DNA of 64,000 nucleotides. Origin: Viscum album (lineage: Eukaryota; Streptophyta; Magnoliopsida; Santalales; Viscaceae). The stretch is from the NCBI GenBank assembly GCA_963277665.1, contig OY728125.1, positions 1,717,478,889-1,717,542,888 on the forward strand, written 5' to 3'. Of the stretch, positions 46,661 through 58,777 are shown one piece after another. The notes beneath the pieces are model-generated. The model searched no databases, was not told where the DNA came from, and was given only the letters and a program-made list of their open reading frames with translations. A program made the translations under genes and the position numbers. Numbering within the stretch: position 1 is the stretch's first letter; each line of letters opens with the position of its first letter.

Positions 46661-47100
46661 ATCATTGGGAGGTATGTTCTCACTAATTAGAGTGGGTTGT
46701 GGGTATTCTACTATACATATATTGTTCTCCTTGAGTTCATCAGTGGTTATAGTGCCGTCTTCCTCAATTATTGGAGGGGCATCCTTCCATCCATCTTCTT
46801 CTTCGTCCCTTGTATTGTCATCATATTCCATTTTTTATTCTAATGGGGAAACAATTATTGAAATGATCATTCTATAGTTGAGAGAAAAATCATAATTTTG
46901 GTGTCTGGGTGGCAAAGCGACCTCTTCTATCTTAACCATCGGTGGAGGCTTATCTGAAGAAGGCGCAGTGAGGGGTAAAAGAGTTTCCTCATCTTCTTTG
47001 AGTGACAAGAAACTTATTTCTACCTCAGTGAGTGAGGTAGGGATTTCCCAGAGTTTTGATGATGTTTTGAGGGAATTTTTATCCTAACCTTCCCTGCTCC
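46661..47100 (-). pseudogene. Protease-RT linker of element C
   Basis: The minus strand is open at 46631-46831 and encodes an acidic segment (EYDDNTRDEEEDGWKDAPP and later ENIPPNDNEEYNTLIK). Acidic spacers between protease and RT are usual in Tat elements. The opposite-strand open frame (46644-46877) is its shadow. Confidence 0.65.
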
Positions 47101-47526
47101 CTGTGGATTCGATGACCATGTCAACAATATCATGCTTCATAGTCATAACTGAAATAATGAGGAATACTGATTATGTATCTGACTTTGGATTTGTGCACTC
47201 AATCTGATTTATGGGAAGTATGTATTCCACCTCAAAACTTTTTTAGGGATTGGTGGGAACCATTTCAAAACTGTTTGGGATAGTGATCCAATTAATTACA
47301 CCAGCTACATTTTGTTTACCCTTCGGTGCATAGAAAACTAGATAAATATTCTTTAACTCACATGACTCGAATGGGGACTTATCATCATGCAGTGTCCCAA
47401 CCTATCCATTAATGCTATATTTGAGGCACTGATGGTATGAGGAGGGGATTACAACATGTTGATGTAGCCAAAACCGTCGTAGAAGGGGGTTGAAGGCCTT
47501 ATTATTTTGTACCACTTGAAATTCAT
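47101..47526 (-). pseudogene. Protease of element C, downstream piece
   Basis: Just left of the B insertion the minus strand reads EFQVVQNNKAFNPLLRRFWL, HQHVVIPSSYHQCLKY, then ING.VGTLHDD. This fits the Tat protease end F-Q-V-x-x-x-x-x-A-F-N-x-L-L-G-R-P-W-I-H-x-x-x-x-V-P-S-x-x-H-Q-x-L-K-F. The other half of the gene is at 58778 onwards, on the far side of B. Confidence 0.85.
47522..47526. repeat. Left target-site copy of element B (TTCAT, imperfect)
   Basis: TTCAT precedes TGTAACAACCC; TTCTG follows the final TTACA at 58778-58782. The first three bases agree. Using the right-hand copy restores the protease frame (VAHPE then FQVV), so TTCTG is probably original and the left copy has two substitutions. 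Confidence 0.6.
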
Positions 47527-49603
47527 TGTAACAACCCAAGATTTCATATTATAGTATCTCATCAAAGTAATTCAATAAATTGGGCTACACGCAACACTGA
47601 GTTCGAGCGCACCACAACTTACCAAACTAGCCGTTCAAAAAGCGGTTATGAATAGTATTAACATAATTTTGAATTTTATATACTCCATATAATTTTAGAA
47701 TACATATTATGTGTTTCTTATACATATTATAAGAACAAATTCATTTTTCCAGATAAAAGAAATATTTTTTTAAAAAAAATGAATTTTTACCAAATTTTAA
47801 TGGGGAACCCTTTTTAAAACCAATATTTGGCACTTTTATATATTAAATTTATTTAAAATAAATTCTTATTTATAATCAGGACATAAAAATTAGTTTGGAT
47901 AAATTTTTGGGACATTTCTGGTAACTTTCATATTTTCATGAATAATAAAAAATACTAACTTTTAATTGAAATCAACTTTTTTAATAGAAATAATTTATAG
48001 TGTTAAATTATGAATTTGAATGGTTTTGAAGTATATTTACATTATATTTTTATCATTTAATACAATGTAGGTCATTATAAGTAATTTCACATTTAAATTT
48101 CACATAAACACATGTCAATATTTTGTTAGTTTTTACTTTTTAAAAACCCGCTTTTTGGTTTTGACAATGGGAATTAATTTTAAATTAATTATTGAACATC
48201 TATGTTTATAATTTGGTAAAATAGAATTCATTTTTGAATTTTGAATATCAAAATTAACTTAGGATGAAGTTTTTGTATTTTTCTGAAAACATTCAATTTT
48301 TGATGAATAGTGAAAAACACACTTTATTGTTTAAAACGTTCTTTTTATTTAAATAAATATTTATTTTACTTGAATTTATTTTATTTAAATATATATATAA
48401 TACCTACATATTTTCAATATAATTCATTGTATTTATTTTATAATAAAACTAGATTTATAAAATTTTATTGAACTTTTTAACGTCTTTTGCCCACCTTTTA
48501 GGAACATTTGAAAATTTTCATAAAACGTAATTTTACTGCTTCTATGAATTGAATTTAAAAAATCCAAGAGACAAGGTTGACATTAGTATGTAAAATATGG
48601 ATTAATAATATGAAAATTTTTTTTGGCGAATAATAACTTTTGACTTCTATTTACCACAGTTATAAGTAAATAGGGTAGTTAAAGGTAAAAATGATATTAT
48701 AATTACACTAAAAAATGTCCTAATTCTATTGGATAAGTGTATTTCGACCAAAAAAAACCATAACAATATAATTTGATCGTTTTGGTTCAATTAGATTAGA
48801 TTAGGATATTTATTATTATTTTATGTAAAGAAGAGTTAAAAGTGTAAAATTCAATGTTTAATAACTAAATAATTTTTAATATAGGGTTATACATAATATA
48901 AATTTTCTTATAAATATTCATTGGAAATATAAAATTATTTCCTACATAATGGTAGTTTATTTATAATTTTTAGAAAATAATTAATTAAATTTATTTATGA
49001 CACAATGATGATGCAATAATTACTTTATTAATGAATGATTAAAATATTTAATGATATAAAAATCCAAATAAATGTAAATTGAGACATTTGATGAATTCCA
49101 CGAATTTTATATCTTTAAATGATATGGTAGGGTTGATTCAATGATTTTTTTTCGAAGTAATAATGTTGTTACGACTTTTAAAATAACAAAATATTAAATA
49201 GTGTCAAAATTGACAAAAATGAGTTTTTAAAACAAATACAATTTTCTTAAATGATATAATAATCCTAAAAAATATAATGTTTGGAAAAATAACATAGATA
49301 AGATTATATATGTCAATAATTTACTACTTATTGTTCTCTTGAATTTTTATAGTAAGTTTATTAACCATTTATTACAATAATACAAGAGGACATGGTAAAA
49401 GTTAAACTATTTAACTAAGAGTTAAATCTAAAAGATAGAATTAATATGGTGACATAAAATTGTCTAAAACTGTTAGATGATAGTATTTAGACCCATCATA
49501 ACCTTATATTTCAAATAATTAAATTTTTAGCCATATGAAACCGAAAATGATTTTATAATAAAATAATATATCAAACATTCCCTAAAATGACCCTGACCTC
49601 TCT

Positions 49604-49613
49604 TATAAAAGGG
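49604..49613 (+). promoter_or_regulatory. TATA box of the B 5' LTR
   Basis: TATAAAAGGG in the same C-rich context as in S (CCTGACCTCTCT upstream), 2,077 bp into the LTR. The 3' copy at 56405 reads TATGAAAGGG, a substitution that should weaken it. Confidence 0.7.
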
Positions 49614-49945
49614 TACTTCCATTTCTCTTAAAATCACACCTCCAAAGCCATTTGTCTTGGCCAACCCTGCCCAAATATCCATAAAACTTTCGTCACATCA
49701 ACATATTGTCCTTCCATTGAGCAGAAAGCCATCCTATAGATCCATTTTGTTCAAATAAAAAGGAAACACCCAAAGAAGAGGTAATTATTTTATCACCTTT
49801 TTCAAAGTTTTTTCTTCTTCCTCATTATTTTTCTTTGTTACTTCCATAAAAAAATAATAAATACATTAAATTTAACATAATATGATGTTATTATAAATAT
49901 TCTACAAACATATTAATTATTTTATCCATCCTATGAATGATAATG

Positions 49946-50378
49946 TCACCATGCGTGCGTACGTACGACTTACCGTCTCCACGATGTGGTGTAATTTGAA
50001 ATTCAACACTATGTTATTTGGATAAATATAATGATGAGTAATATGTATATAAATAATGAAACAATAAGGATACTATTTTTATAATTAATATACCATCCAA
50101 TTCAAAACCTTTGAATCATTAAGTAAATGATATCATCACTCATTTGTACGTACGACTTACCATCTCCATGACGCCATGAGATTAATTTCCACATTCACCA
50201 TTCGACGATGATTATAAAAATATATATTATTAATAAGTATGTAATATATGAAATAATAATTCTATTATATATATATATGAACATAAAAATATCTTATTCA
50301 CTTACTTCAGTTCAATACGATATGAAAATGAAAATAGCGTTTATGCGTATGTACGACCTACCGTCTCCATAAATGGTG
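49946..50378 (+). repeat. CGTACG module, three copies in the B 5' LTR
   Basis: Copies are at about 49951-49983, 50136-50168 and 50340-50372, spaced about 183 and 205 bp. The first two contain GTACGTACGACTTACC; the third has ATGTACGACCTACCG. Each is followed by (T)CTCCA(C/T). They are strikingly better preserved than the AT-rich sequence around them. Confidence 0.85.
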
Positions 50379-51953
50379 TTTTTAATTTCATATATCTATA
50401 TATTATACATATTTAAATTTTAAATATATATGACATATAAATCATGGTTTATATTCTGGAAGTATTTTTAATCATGATATAAAAGATACAAATAAGAATA
50501 ACAAGTTAAAACACGTACGATAAAGAAATCAATTATTACCCAAAATGTTAATTTAACATGGAAATCATTATTAAACAGGTAGTATAATGTCATAAATGAA
50601 TCATTTATGATATAATAAATATGAATATGGTTATGTTATAATTTAATAACATACTATGGTAATTATATAGGAGGTTAAACGTACCCTATATCAAAAGAAA
50701 GTACACGGTAAGGGTTAATTCTTCAATATCATTATTATCTGAGATTGTTTATGTGTAAGTATTTTATGGGACATATTTATTATCCATTTCCATGTTTCAT
50801 AAAATAAATTTTAAAAATATTATTGTAAGGTACACTTTATCTAAAACATCACTGTAAATGTTTTAAATATTTTTTCTTCTAAAGCTTTCTCATTAATGTC
50901 CATGTTTTCAAAATGGTTTTAATGATTTATTTATATAGACATGAATGTTTTAAAATGTTAATTCCATTAAAAAGTTTCTAAGTGGTATGGTAATATTCAA
51001 TTCCAAAATCTATTTTAAATGAAGTTATTTATAAATGCGTGTCTTTGAAATGATTTCACAAAAATGGTTATTTCTCTCAAAAAGTTTTACTGATCATTTT
51101 CAACTATGTCAACATTATTTTCTGGATATTATTCAGGATTAAGGTTTATTTGTTATAATAAAATCATCCATATTGTATAGAATGAGTTATTATATGTTTG
51201 ATTGTGGATGTGCTATTTTTATAACCTTCATGGTTTCTGGTGGAAGTATTGACATTTTGTATGCTAGTTTTAATATAAATGTTTATGTTGTGTTTCAATA
51301 TTTTAATATGAAGAATTTTGTGGACTTAGTATGTAATGGGTGGGGCCCACTATAGCCCCTCGATGCATCTATAGGTCTCATGAGAGAAATTAGAGTCTTT
51401 ACATAAGGCCTTGAAAAAAAAATTTATTTTTAGTCTTGGCACGAGACCTTGACTATGTGGTAATGATGTCTGACATAAGGAATTCCCTCATTATGAAATT
51501 AATTATTACATGTGATTTTTCAACTAGTATAATATCCATGTGCATGTTTATATGGTAATTTTTGGATTATATTTTCTATATTATGTTCAAGATTATATTT
51601 AAAAAGGCTTTTGTTTTTTACACATCTTACCTTAAAAGATTATAGCTTCTGCTAAATTATTTACCCTTACTGAGCAACTGATCTCCCTACTTTCTTATGT
51701 TTTATTTTCCCAGGATACCAATAAGTGTACTATGATTTATATACAGGTTTATGGTAGAAGAATAATGGAATTATCAAAGGATTATCTATGTTGTATTTTA
51801 TTTGTTAGAAATTGTAATGTAATGTTCATGTATGTAATCTGTTTTCCAAGATTGATAAACTAATATGTCCTTTGGGACATGATTCCATGTAATAATGAAA
51901 ATTTATTAAAATAATGCATTGGCTCTGGGCTTCTGGGATCGTGATGTTACATT

Positions 51954-51964
51954 TGGTATCAGAG
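51954..51964 (+). other. Primer binding site of element B
   Basis: TGGTATCAGAG, two bases after the LTR end, matching the initiator-methionine tRNA primer site, here on the plus strand. It fixes the orientation of B. Confidence 0.93.
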
Positions 51965-52440
51965 TAAGTTTAGAAACATATATGGAAATAGATTTAGATA
52001 AACTTTGATTTAGAATCTTTACCCTAAGATAAAATTTGAGGATTAGTATAGAACAAATTCCTAGAATTATGGTAATGTAGAGATTTTGTGAATATTACAA
52101 GAAATACATCCATGTACGGATACAAGCAGGTAGAGGCGGCTCTGGAACATATGTACCTAGGAGTGAAAACTCTGACAAGAAGTTTCGAGATCGACCTGGG
52201 GTATCCTGGTACATGACAACATGCCATAATGCACCCTTGGTTACAACACTATGGTAGGATATGCTTATGATAATTCATATTTTCTTTACCAAACAATAAA
52301 AAGGATTTAAAAGTAAATACTTCCTCAATTAAAAAATATTTATGATTATGGATTATATGCATAAAAATTTAAATTTACGTTAGGTATTTTACATGTTTGG
52401 AATTATGTATTGTGATTCGTAAACTAAAATAGTGTATGCC
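51965..52440 (+). other. Leader of element B
   Basis: Between the PBS and the first gag-like text. Around 52125-52220 the plus strand is briefly GC-richer (text like VEAALEHMYLGVKTLTRSFE) but I cannot assign it. No other feature is seen. Confidence 0.5.
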
Positions 52441-52449
52441 ATTGTTTAG

Positions 52450-52910
52450 AAATGGTGCCGAGTAGAAGGAATTAGAACTCCAACAATACGCATGATCCCA
52501 AGAGTAAGAAGGATCAAATATCTCATGGTCTTAAGCTTACATTTAAAAGGGGAATATTATCTCACGTATTCTCATAATATGAGGAAATAATATCATGTGT
52601 CAATAAGATAAGTAATGATTTCTCTGAGTCCTATGGCTTTTAAGGGATTCCAGAGAAGAAAACTGTTGAAAAGAGAAGGATGGATAAAGGAATGAAGGGA
52701 AAGAAGGATTTTCCTGTATGTGATAACTGTGGAAAGAATCACCTCAGTAAATGCCTGAAGGGAATTAGAGTTTGTTATAAGTTGGGAGAAAAAGGTCACA
52801 AATTATGTGATTTCAAGGGCAATAAAAAGGTTTCAAATGTACAATGATTCATCTTCAAGGAGTTGGGTCACTGTGCGAATCAATGTCCAAATCATCAGAG
52901 TATGCCCTAA
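52450..52910 (+). pseudogene. Gag of element B: zinc-knuckle part, with the core deleted
   Basis: MVPSRRN at 52453 may be the start. At 52680-52900 the plus strand reads KRRMDKGMKGKKDFPVCDNC, GKNHLSKCL, then CYKLGEKGHKLCDF, and after one stop KELGHCANQCPN. These are three successive Gag zinc knuckles. The first, CDNCGKNHLSKC, has the short C-x2-C-x3-H-x3-C form common in plant chromoviruses. The second has its second Cys changed to Leu, and the third has lost its first Cys pair. The Gag core that should precede them is largely absent. Confidence 0.8.
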
Positions 52911-53610
52911 ATGATGCTATAAGATAATAATGAAGTTATGATACTACCATAGATAAAGCAGAATGACTAGTGTTCTTATGTTTTTATTAAAGAATTATTT
53001 CATTTGAGTGTTGTATCAACAATTTACAAGTTATATGAATTATGTAAATAAATAAGGATTGTATTGGAGTACTATTTCATTGAAGATTTGAGATAATACG
53101 GTTCTAAGAAAAGTGACTCAATTGAGAGTTAAACTATTTGGAAAATACATGGTTGAAGGAAAGACAATCCTTAATATGTTTCTGATACTAAGGTAGTGAT
53201 TTTTGAATAAGATATGAATGATTTGGATAAATTATATTCAATATTCATAACTACTTTGAAACTAATAAATTGTTTGTTTATCCCATTATTGTTGGAGTTG
53301 AAAACATTTTTGGATATAAAGAGTACATACAGTATTCTACAAGGAATATGGGAGAATGAATGTAATCAATAAGGTTTTATATTAATTCAGGGTGTTTCCT
53401 TGTTTTAAAAGAATACATGATGAAGGTATCCACATGTTATTACATGGAAGAAAATCTGCATTGTATTTACATTCCTTATAAATTTTGGACTTTGAGTTTG
53501 GACAGAAGTATTTTTGATAAGTCTAAAGTTTTTAATGGATTAAGTTTGACATTAGATACTCTTATTAAGGTTAAATCAGTTCTTAATATTACTTTTGGAT
53601 TGTTATAAAA
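52911..53610 (+). pseudogene. Remnant of the B interior, pol not recognisable
   Basis: This is where protease and RT should follow Gag, but no RT, RNase H or integrase motif appears. One open stretch (53417-53608) has no domain. With only 2.38 kb between the LTRs, B either lost pol by deletion or belongs to a non-autonomous family carrying gag only. Confidence 0.45.
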
Positions 53611-53730
53611 AGGACAACCCGGAGGTCGGGCGACAACCCGTCAAGTTTGGAAAGGTCGCAAGACTTGAACCCGCAACCGATGGGTGACAATGGTGTATCA
53701 CCTACCACTGGCTTACATGATGTCTTGGTT
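53611..53730 (-). mobile_element. tRNA-derived SINE-like insertion
   Basis: On the minus strand, starting near 53725, there is GCCAGTGGTAGG (box A-like, 53701-53712) and 29 bases later GGTTCAAGTCT (box B, 53661-53671). These are the two internal RNA polymerase III promoter boxes of a tRNA-derived unit. They are followed by a GC-rich body and then GGTTGTCCTTTTT at the 3' end, a short T tail. It is markedly GC-rich against its surroundings. There is no full cloverleaf, so a functional tRNA is excluded. I cannot define a target duplication with confidence. Confidence 0.65.
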
Positions 53731-54320
53731 TCTATAATGTAGCTTTTTTAAATAGTCTAAAAAATGAATTATAAATTCATTATTTTTGGAATACTATATG
53801 ATAAGGATAAATAAAATATTTATGAATTCTATTATCTTTTGAAGTGAATGATGAGTTTGTGGAAGGAATTAGTTGAAGGATGAAACTATACTTTTCAAGT
53901 ATATTTTTTTCTTCTTATTCTATTAATAAATTAAATCATAATATTTAGGGAGGGTATCTTAAAACCACAAATGTGTTATCCTAACACCTTATATTTTTTT
54001 TGAACCGATGATATTTTAAATCATCATAGATCGATGGATTTGAGGCCCTCAATTTTACATTGTTTTGTGATTCATGACCTCAATCGCTCCCTATAAATAT
54101 TTACATGTTTCCTCCAATTATGTGTTTAAAATTGCCACCAATATTCTCATAATTGAGATCATAATTTTTAGATCACTTTTCTATTTCCCATTCCATCTGA
54201 TTAAGACTAAATTTTATTAACCCAATTTCTGATGTGGGTTTTCTACAAAGGTATTTTTCAATTTTTAGAGTTTTATTCTCGAATAAAAATTTCAAATTGT
54301 GAGGACACAATTTATTGAAG
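53731..54320 (+). other. 3' non-coding part of the B interior
   Basis: No gene is visible. It is AT-rich sequence running into the polypurine tract. Confidence 0.5.
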
Positions 54321-54330
54321 TAGGGGAGAA
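54321..54330 (+). other. Polypurine tract of element B
   Basis: TAGGGGAGAA directly before TGTGACACCCC, a typical plus-strand primer. It sets the exact start of the 3' LTR. Confidence 0.92.
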
Positions 54331-56747
54331 TGTGACACCCCATGATTTCTTAGTATTCTATCTCTCCAATGTAATTCAATAACTTGCGCTACACGCAACA
54401 CCGAGTTCGAGCACACTACGACTTACCAAACTAGCCGTTCAAAAAGCGGTTATGAATAGTATTAAATGAATTTTGAATTTTATATACTATATATAATTTT
54501 TGAATCCATATTATTTGTTTCTTAGATATAATATAAGAACAAATTCATTTTTTCAGATAAAAGAAGTATTTTTGAAAAAAATGCAATTTTACCGCCTTTT
54601 AATAGAGAATCATTTTTAAAAAAATATTTGACACTTTTATATATTAAATTTAATAACATTAAATTCTTCTTTAGAAGTGGGACAAAACAATTTACTTTGG
54701 ATAAATTTTTGGTACTTCTCTGATAACTTTCATATTTTGAGGAATAATAAAAAATACTAAATTATAATGGAAAGAACATTTTTAAACAAAATAATTTATA
54801 GTGTTAAATTATGAATTTGAATGGTTTTTAAGTATAATTAAATTATATTTTTATCATTTAAAACAATTTAGATCATAATTAGTAATTCATATTTAAATTT
54901 GACATTAACACATGTCAATATTTTGATAGTTTTTACTTTTTAAAAACCCGCCTTTTGGTTTTCACAATCGGAATTTATTTTAAATCAATTAATAAAACTT
55001 ATATGTTTTGAATTTGTTAAAATAGAAATCATTTTTAAATTCTTAATATTAAAATTATCTTAGGGTTAATTTTTGGTATTTTTCTGAAAACATTCAATTT
55101 TTGATGAATAGTGAAAAACACTCCGTTATTGTTTAAAACCAATTTTTTATTTAAATAAATTTTTATTTTATTTAAATTTGTTTTAAGTAAAAATAGATAT
55201 ATAATATCTATATAAGTTCAATGTAATTTATTGGGGTCATTTTATAATAAAACTAGAATTATAAAATTTTATTGAACCTTTTAATGTCTTTTACCCACCT
55301 TCTAGGCACATTTTCAAATTTGCATAAAAAGTACTTTTACCACACTAGTGAATTGAATTTAAAAAATAAAATATACACGGTTTAAATCAGCATGTAAAAT
55401 TTGGTTCAATAAGATTAAATAATTTTTGGTGAATAGTAACTTTTGACTTTTAATTACCACGATTTAAAGTAAATAGGTTAATTAAAGGTAAAAATGATAT
55501 TATAATTACCCTAAAAAATGTCCTAATTTTGTTGGATAAGTGTATTTCGACAAAAACCAACCTTAGGAATAAAATATGATCCTTTTGTACCACTTGGATT
55601 AGAATGGGACATTTATTATTATTTTATTTAATGAAGGGTTAAAAGTGTAAAATTCCAAGTTTAATAACTAAATCATCATAAATATAGGCTTATACATAAT
55701 ATAAATTTGACTATAAATATTCATTAGAGAAATAAAAATATTTCCTACATCATTGTATTTTATTTATAAGTTTTATATAATAAATAATTAAAGTTTTTTA
55801 TGACACAATGATGATGCAGTAATTACATTATTATTTAAAGATTAAAATAATTGATCTTATAAATATCAAAATAATTGTAAATTGAGACTTTTGATACATT
55901 CCCAGAAATTTTTAGGTTAATATGGCATGTTATGGTTGAATCAATGAATTTATTTCTAAGTAATATTATTTTTATGACTTTCAATAAAACCACATACTAA
56001 ATAGAATCAAAATTGAGATAAATGCGGTTTTAAAACAAATACTATTTTATTAAATGATAAAATACTCCTAAAAATATAAGGTTCAGCTAAAGGACTTACA
56101 TATAATTATATATGTTAATAATTTACCACCTGGGTTATATTGTCTTTTTATATTAAGATTATTAACCATTTATTATAATAATACAAGAGGACATGGTAAA
56201 AGTTAATGAATTTAACTAAGAGTTAAATCTAAATGATATGGTTAATATGGTGACCTAAACTTGTGTAAAACCTATTGGTTGAGAGTATTTAGACACATTA
56301 CCACCATAGATTTTAAATAAATCAATTTGGAGCTAATATAAACCGAATATAATTTTATATAAGATAATATTTCAAAATTTTTCTAAAGTGACCCTCACCT
56401 CTCTTATGAAAGGGCACTTCCACTTCTCTAAAAATCACACCTCCAAAGACATTTGGCTCGTCCAACCCCTAAACAAATCTCCTCCCAACATTCCTCAATT
56501 CATCCTAGAGGCCTTACATTCAGAAAAAATCCATCCCATTGAGCCCTTTTGTTCAAATAACAAAGAAACACCCAAAGAAGAGGTAATTATTTTATGACCT
56601 ATTTCAAAGTACTATTCATCTTCCACTTTCTTTTTCATTGTTATTTCAAAACAAAAATAATAAATCTAGTATATTATAAAAATATTAATGTTATTATAAA
56701 TATGGGACAAAAATATTCATTGTTCTATCCATCCTATGAATGATAAT

Positions 56748-57073
56748 GTCACCATTCGTGTGTTTATACGACTTACCGTCTCCACGCTGTTGTGTAATTT
56801 TTTATTCAAAACTATGTTATTTGGATGGATATAATGATGAGTAGTATGTATGTAAATAATTAAAATAACATGTTACTTTCTCTGTAAAATTAATATACCA
56901 TCCAATTCCTCACCTTTTAATCATTAAGGAAATGATATCATCGCTCGTGTGTACGTACGACTTACCGTCCCCATGATGCGATGAGATTCATTTCCACGTT
57001 CAACATTCAACGATGATTATAAAAATATATATTATTAATAAGTATGTAATATATGAAATAAATATGCTAATTG

Positions 57074-57109
<36 letters not shown>

Positions 57110-57210
57110 CCTTACATATATCTTATTCACTTACTTCCGTTCAATGTGATATGAAAACGGAAACAACATTTATGTGTACGTACGACCTACCGTCTCTATA
57201 AACGGTGTTT
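56748..57210 (+). repeat. CGTACG module, three copies in the B 3' LTR
   Basis: Copies are at about 56752-56786 (TTATACGACTTACCG, first part eroded), 56943-56977 (GTACGTACGACTTACCG) and 57170-57206 (GTACGTACGACCTACCG), spaced about 190 and 227 bp. The same layout as in the 5' LTR. Confidence 0.85.
57076..57103. repeat. (TA)n microsatellite in the B 3' LTR
   Basis: About 14 TA units. The same position in the 5' LTR (around 50268) has only four or five, so it expanded after insertion. The overlapping frame 57013-57201 is an artefact of this tract. Confidence 0.95.
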
Positions 57211-58777
57211 TCCATTTCATATATCTATCTATTATACATATTTATATTCTAAATATATATGATATATAAATCAAGTTTTATATTCAGGAGGTATTTAAAT
57301 CATGATCTAAATGATACGAACAAGAATAACAAGTTAAAACATGTATGATAAAGAAAGTGATTATCACCCAAAATGTTAATTTAACATAGAAATAATTAAT
57401 AAATGGGTCATATAATGTCATAAATTAATCATAAATTATATAACAAATATGAATATGGTTTTGGTATAATTTAATAACATACCATGGTCATTATAAAGGA
57501 TGTTAAATGTACCCTCGACCAAAGGAAAGTACATGGTTTGGGTTAATTCCTCGATCTCATTATTATATGAGATTGTTTATGTGTAATTATTTTCTGGGAC
57601 ATATTTATTATCCATATCCAAGTTTCATAAAAGTCATTTCAAAATGATTCTTTTATGGTACCCTTTAACTAAAAAATCATTTGGAATATTTGAAATATTT
57701 ATTATTCTAATGCTTTCTCATTACTATCCATGTTATCAAAATGGTTTTAAGGATTTATTTATATGGACATGATTATTTTAAAATGTTAATTTCTTTAAAA
57801 TGTTTAAAGTGGTATGGGACACTTTGTTTAAAAACCCCCTTTTAAATGAATTCTGTTATAAATGCATGACTTTTAAATGATTTCACAAAAATGGATATTT
57901 CTCTCAAAAAAATTTACTTATAATTTTCAACTATATCAACATTATTTACTAGAAATTATTCTTGATTAAGGTTGATTTATTATAATACAATATTCCATAT
58001 TTTATCGAATGAGTTATGATATGTTTGATTGTGGATGTGCTATTTTTATACCCTTCATGGTTTATGGATGAAGTATTGACATTTCATATGCTAGTTTTAA
58101 TACAAATGTTTATGTAATGTTTCAAAATTTTCATATAAGGAATGAAGTTAACTGAGTAAGTTATGGGTGGGGCCCAATATAGCCCCTTGATGATTCGGTA
58201 GGTATCATGAAACAAATTAGTGTCTTGGAACAAGGCGTTGACAAAAATTTTATTCGTAGTCTTGGCACGAGGCCTTGACTATATGGTAATGATGTCCGAC
58301 ATTAGACATTCCTTCATTATGAAATTAATCATTACATATGAGTATTCAAATAGTAGAATATCCATGTGCATGTTTAGATGGAAATTCTTAAGTTATTTAT
58401 GCCATATTATGTTCAGGATTATGTTTAAAAAGGCTATTGTTTTTATTACACCTCTTTCCTTAAAAGTTTATAGCTTCCGATAAATTATTTACCCTTACTG
58501 AGCATCTGAGCTCACCCCTTTCTTATGTTTTATTTTTCCAATATTCCATGAAGTGTACTATGATTTCTATGATGGTTTAAGTTAAAAGAATAATTTAATT
58601 CAAAAAGGATTATCTATGTTGTATTTTATGTTAGAAATTGTAATGTAATGTTTATGTATGTATTCTATTTTCCAAGACTGCTAAACTGATCAGTCATTCA
58701 GAACTTGATTCCTTGTAATCAGGAAAATGTATTAAAATAATGTATCAGATCTGGGATTATGGGGTCGGGGCATTACA

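Larger units (their letters stand above)
47527..51951 (+). mobile_element. 5' LTR of element B (4,425 bp)
   Basis: It begins TGTAACAACCC and ends GATGTTACA, followed two bases later by a PBS. It is collinear with the 3' LTR at 54331-58777. An example is the GCTACACGCAACACYGAGTT and CCGTTCAAAAAGCGG start near 47590 and 54390. TATAAAAGGG lies at 49604, and three CGTACG modules at about 49948, 50131 and 50336. It is homologous to solo LTR S but about 680 bp longer. No coding sequence is seen inside. Confidence 0.92.
54331..58777 (+). mobile_element. 3' LTR of element B (4,447 bp)
   Basis: It begins TGTGACACCCC and ends GGGGCATTACA. It is collinear along its length with the 5' LTR (47527-51951), with frequent substitutions and small indels. 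Since the two LTRs are identical at insertion, B is old. CGTACG modules are at about 56750, 56945 and 57172. A TA microsatellite at about 57076-57103 is much expanded relative to the 5' copy (50268-50277). An apparent reading frame at 56388-56597 covers the TATA/R region and is not a gene. Confidence 0.92.

Noticed and set aside
46644..46877. Plus-strand serine-rich frame of 77 codons
   Set aside because: Shadow of the acidic minus-strand linker between protease and RT of element C.
53611..53730. A tRNA gene
   Set aside because: Box A and box B are present, but there is no acceptor stem pairing or complete cloverleaf, and a GC-rich non-tRNA body and T-run follow. A SINE fits better.
56388..56597. 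Plus-strand frame of 69 codons in the B 3' LTR
   Set aside because: It spans the TATA/R region of the LTR, and homologous positions in the 5' LTR and S are not kept open.
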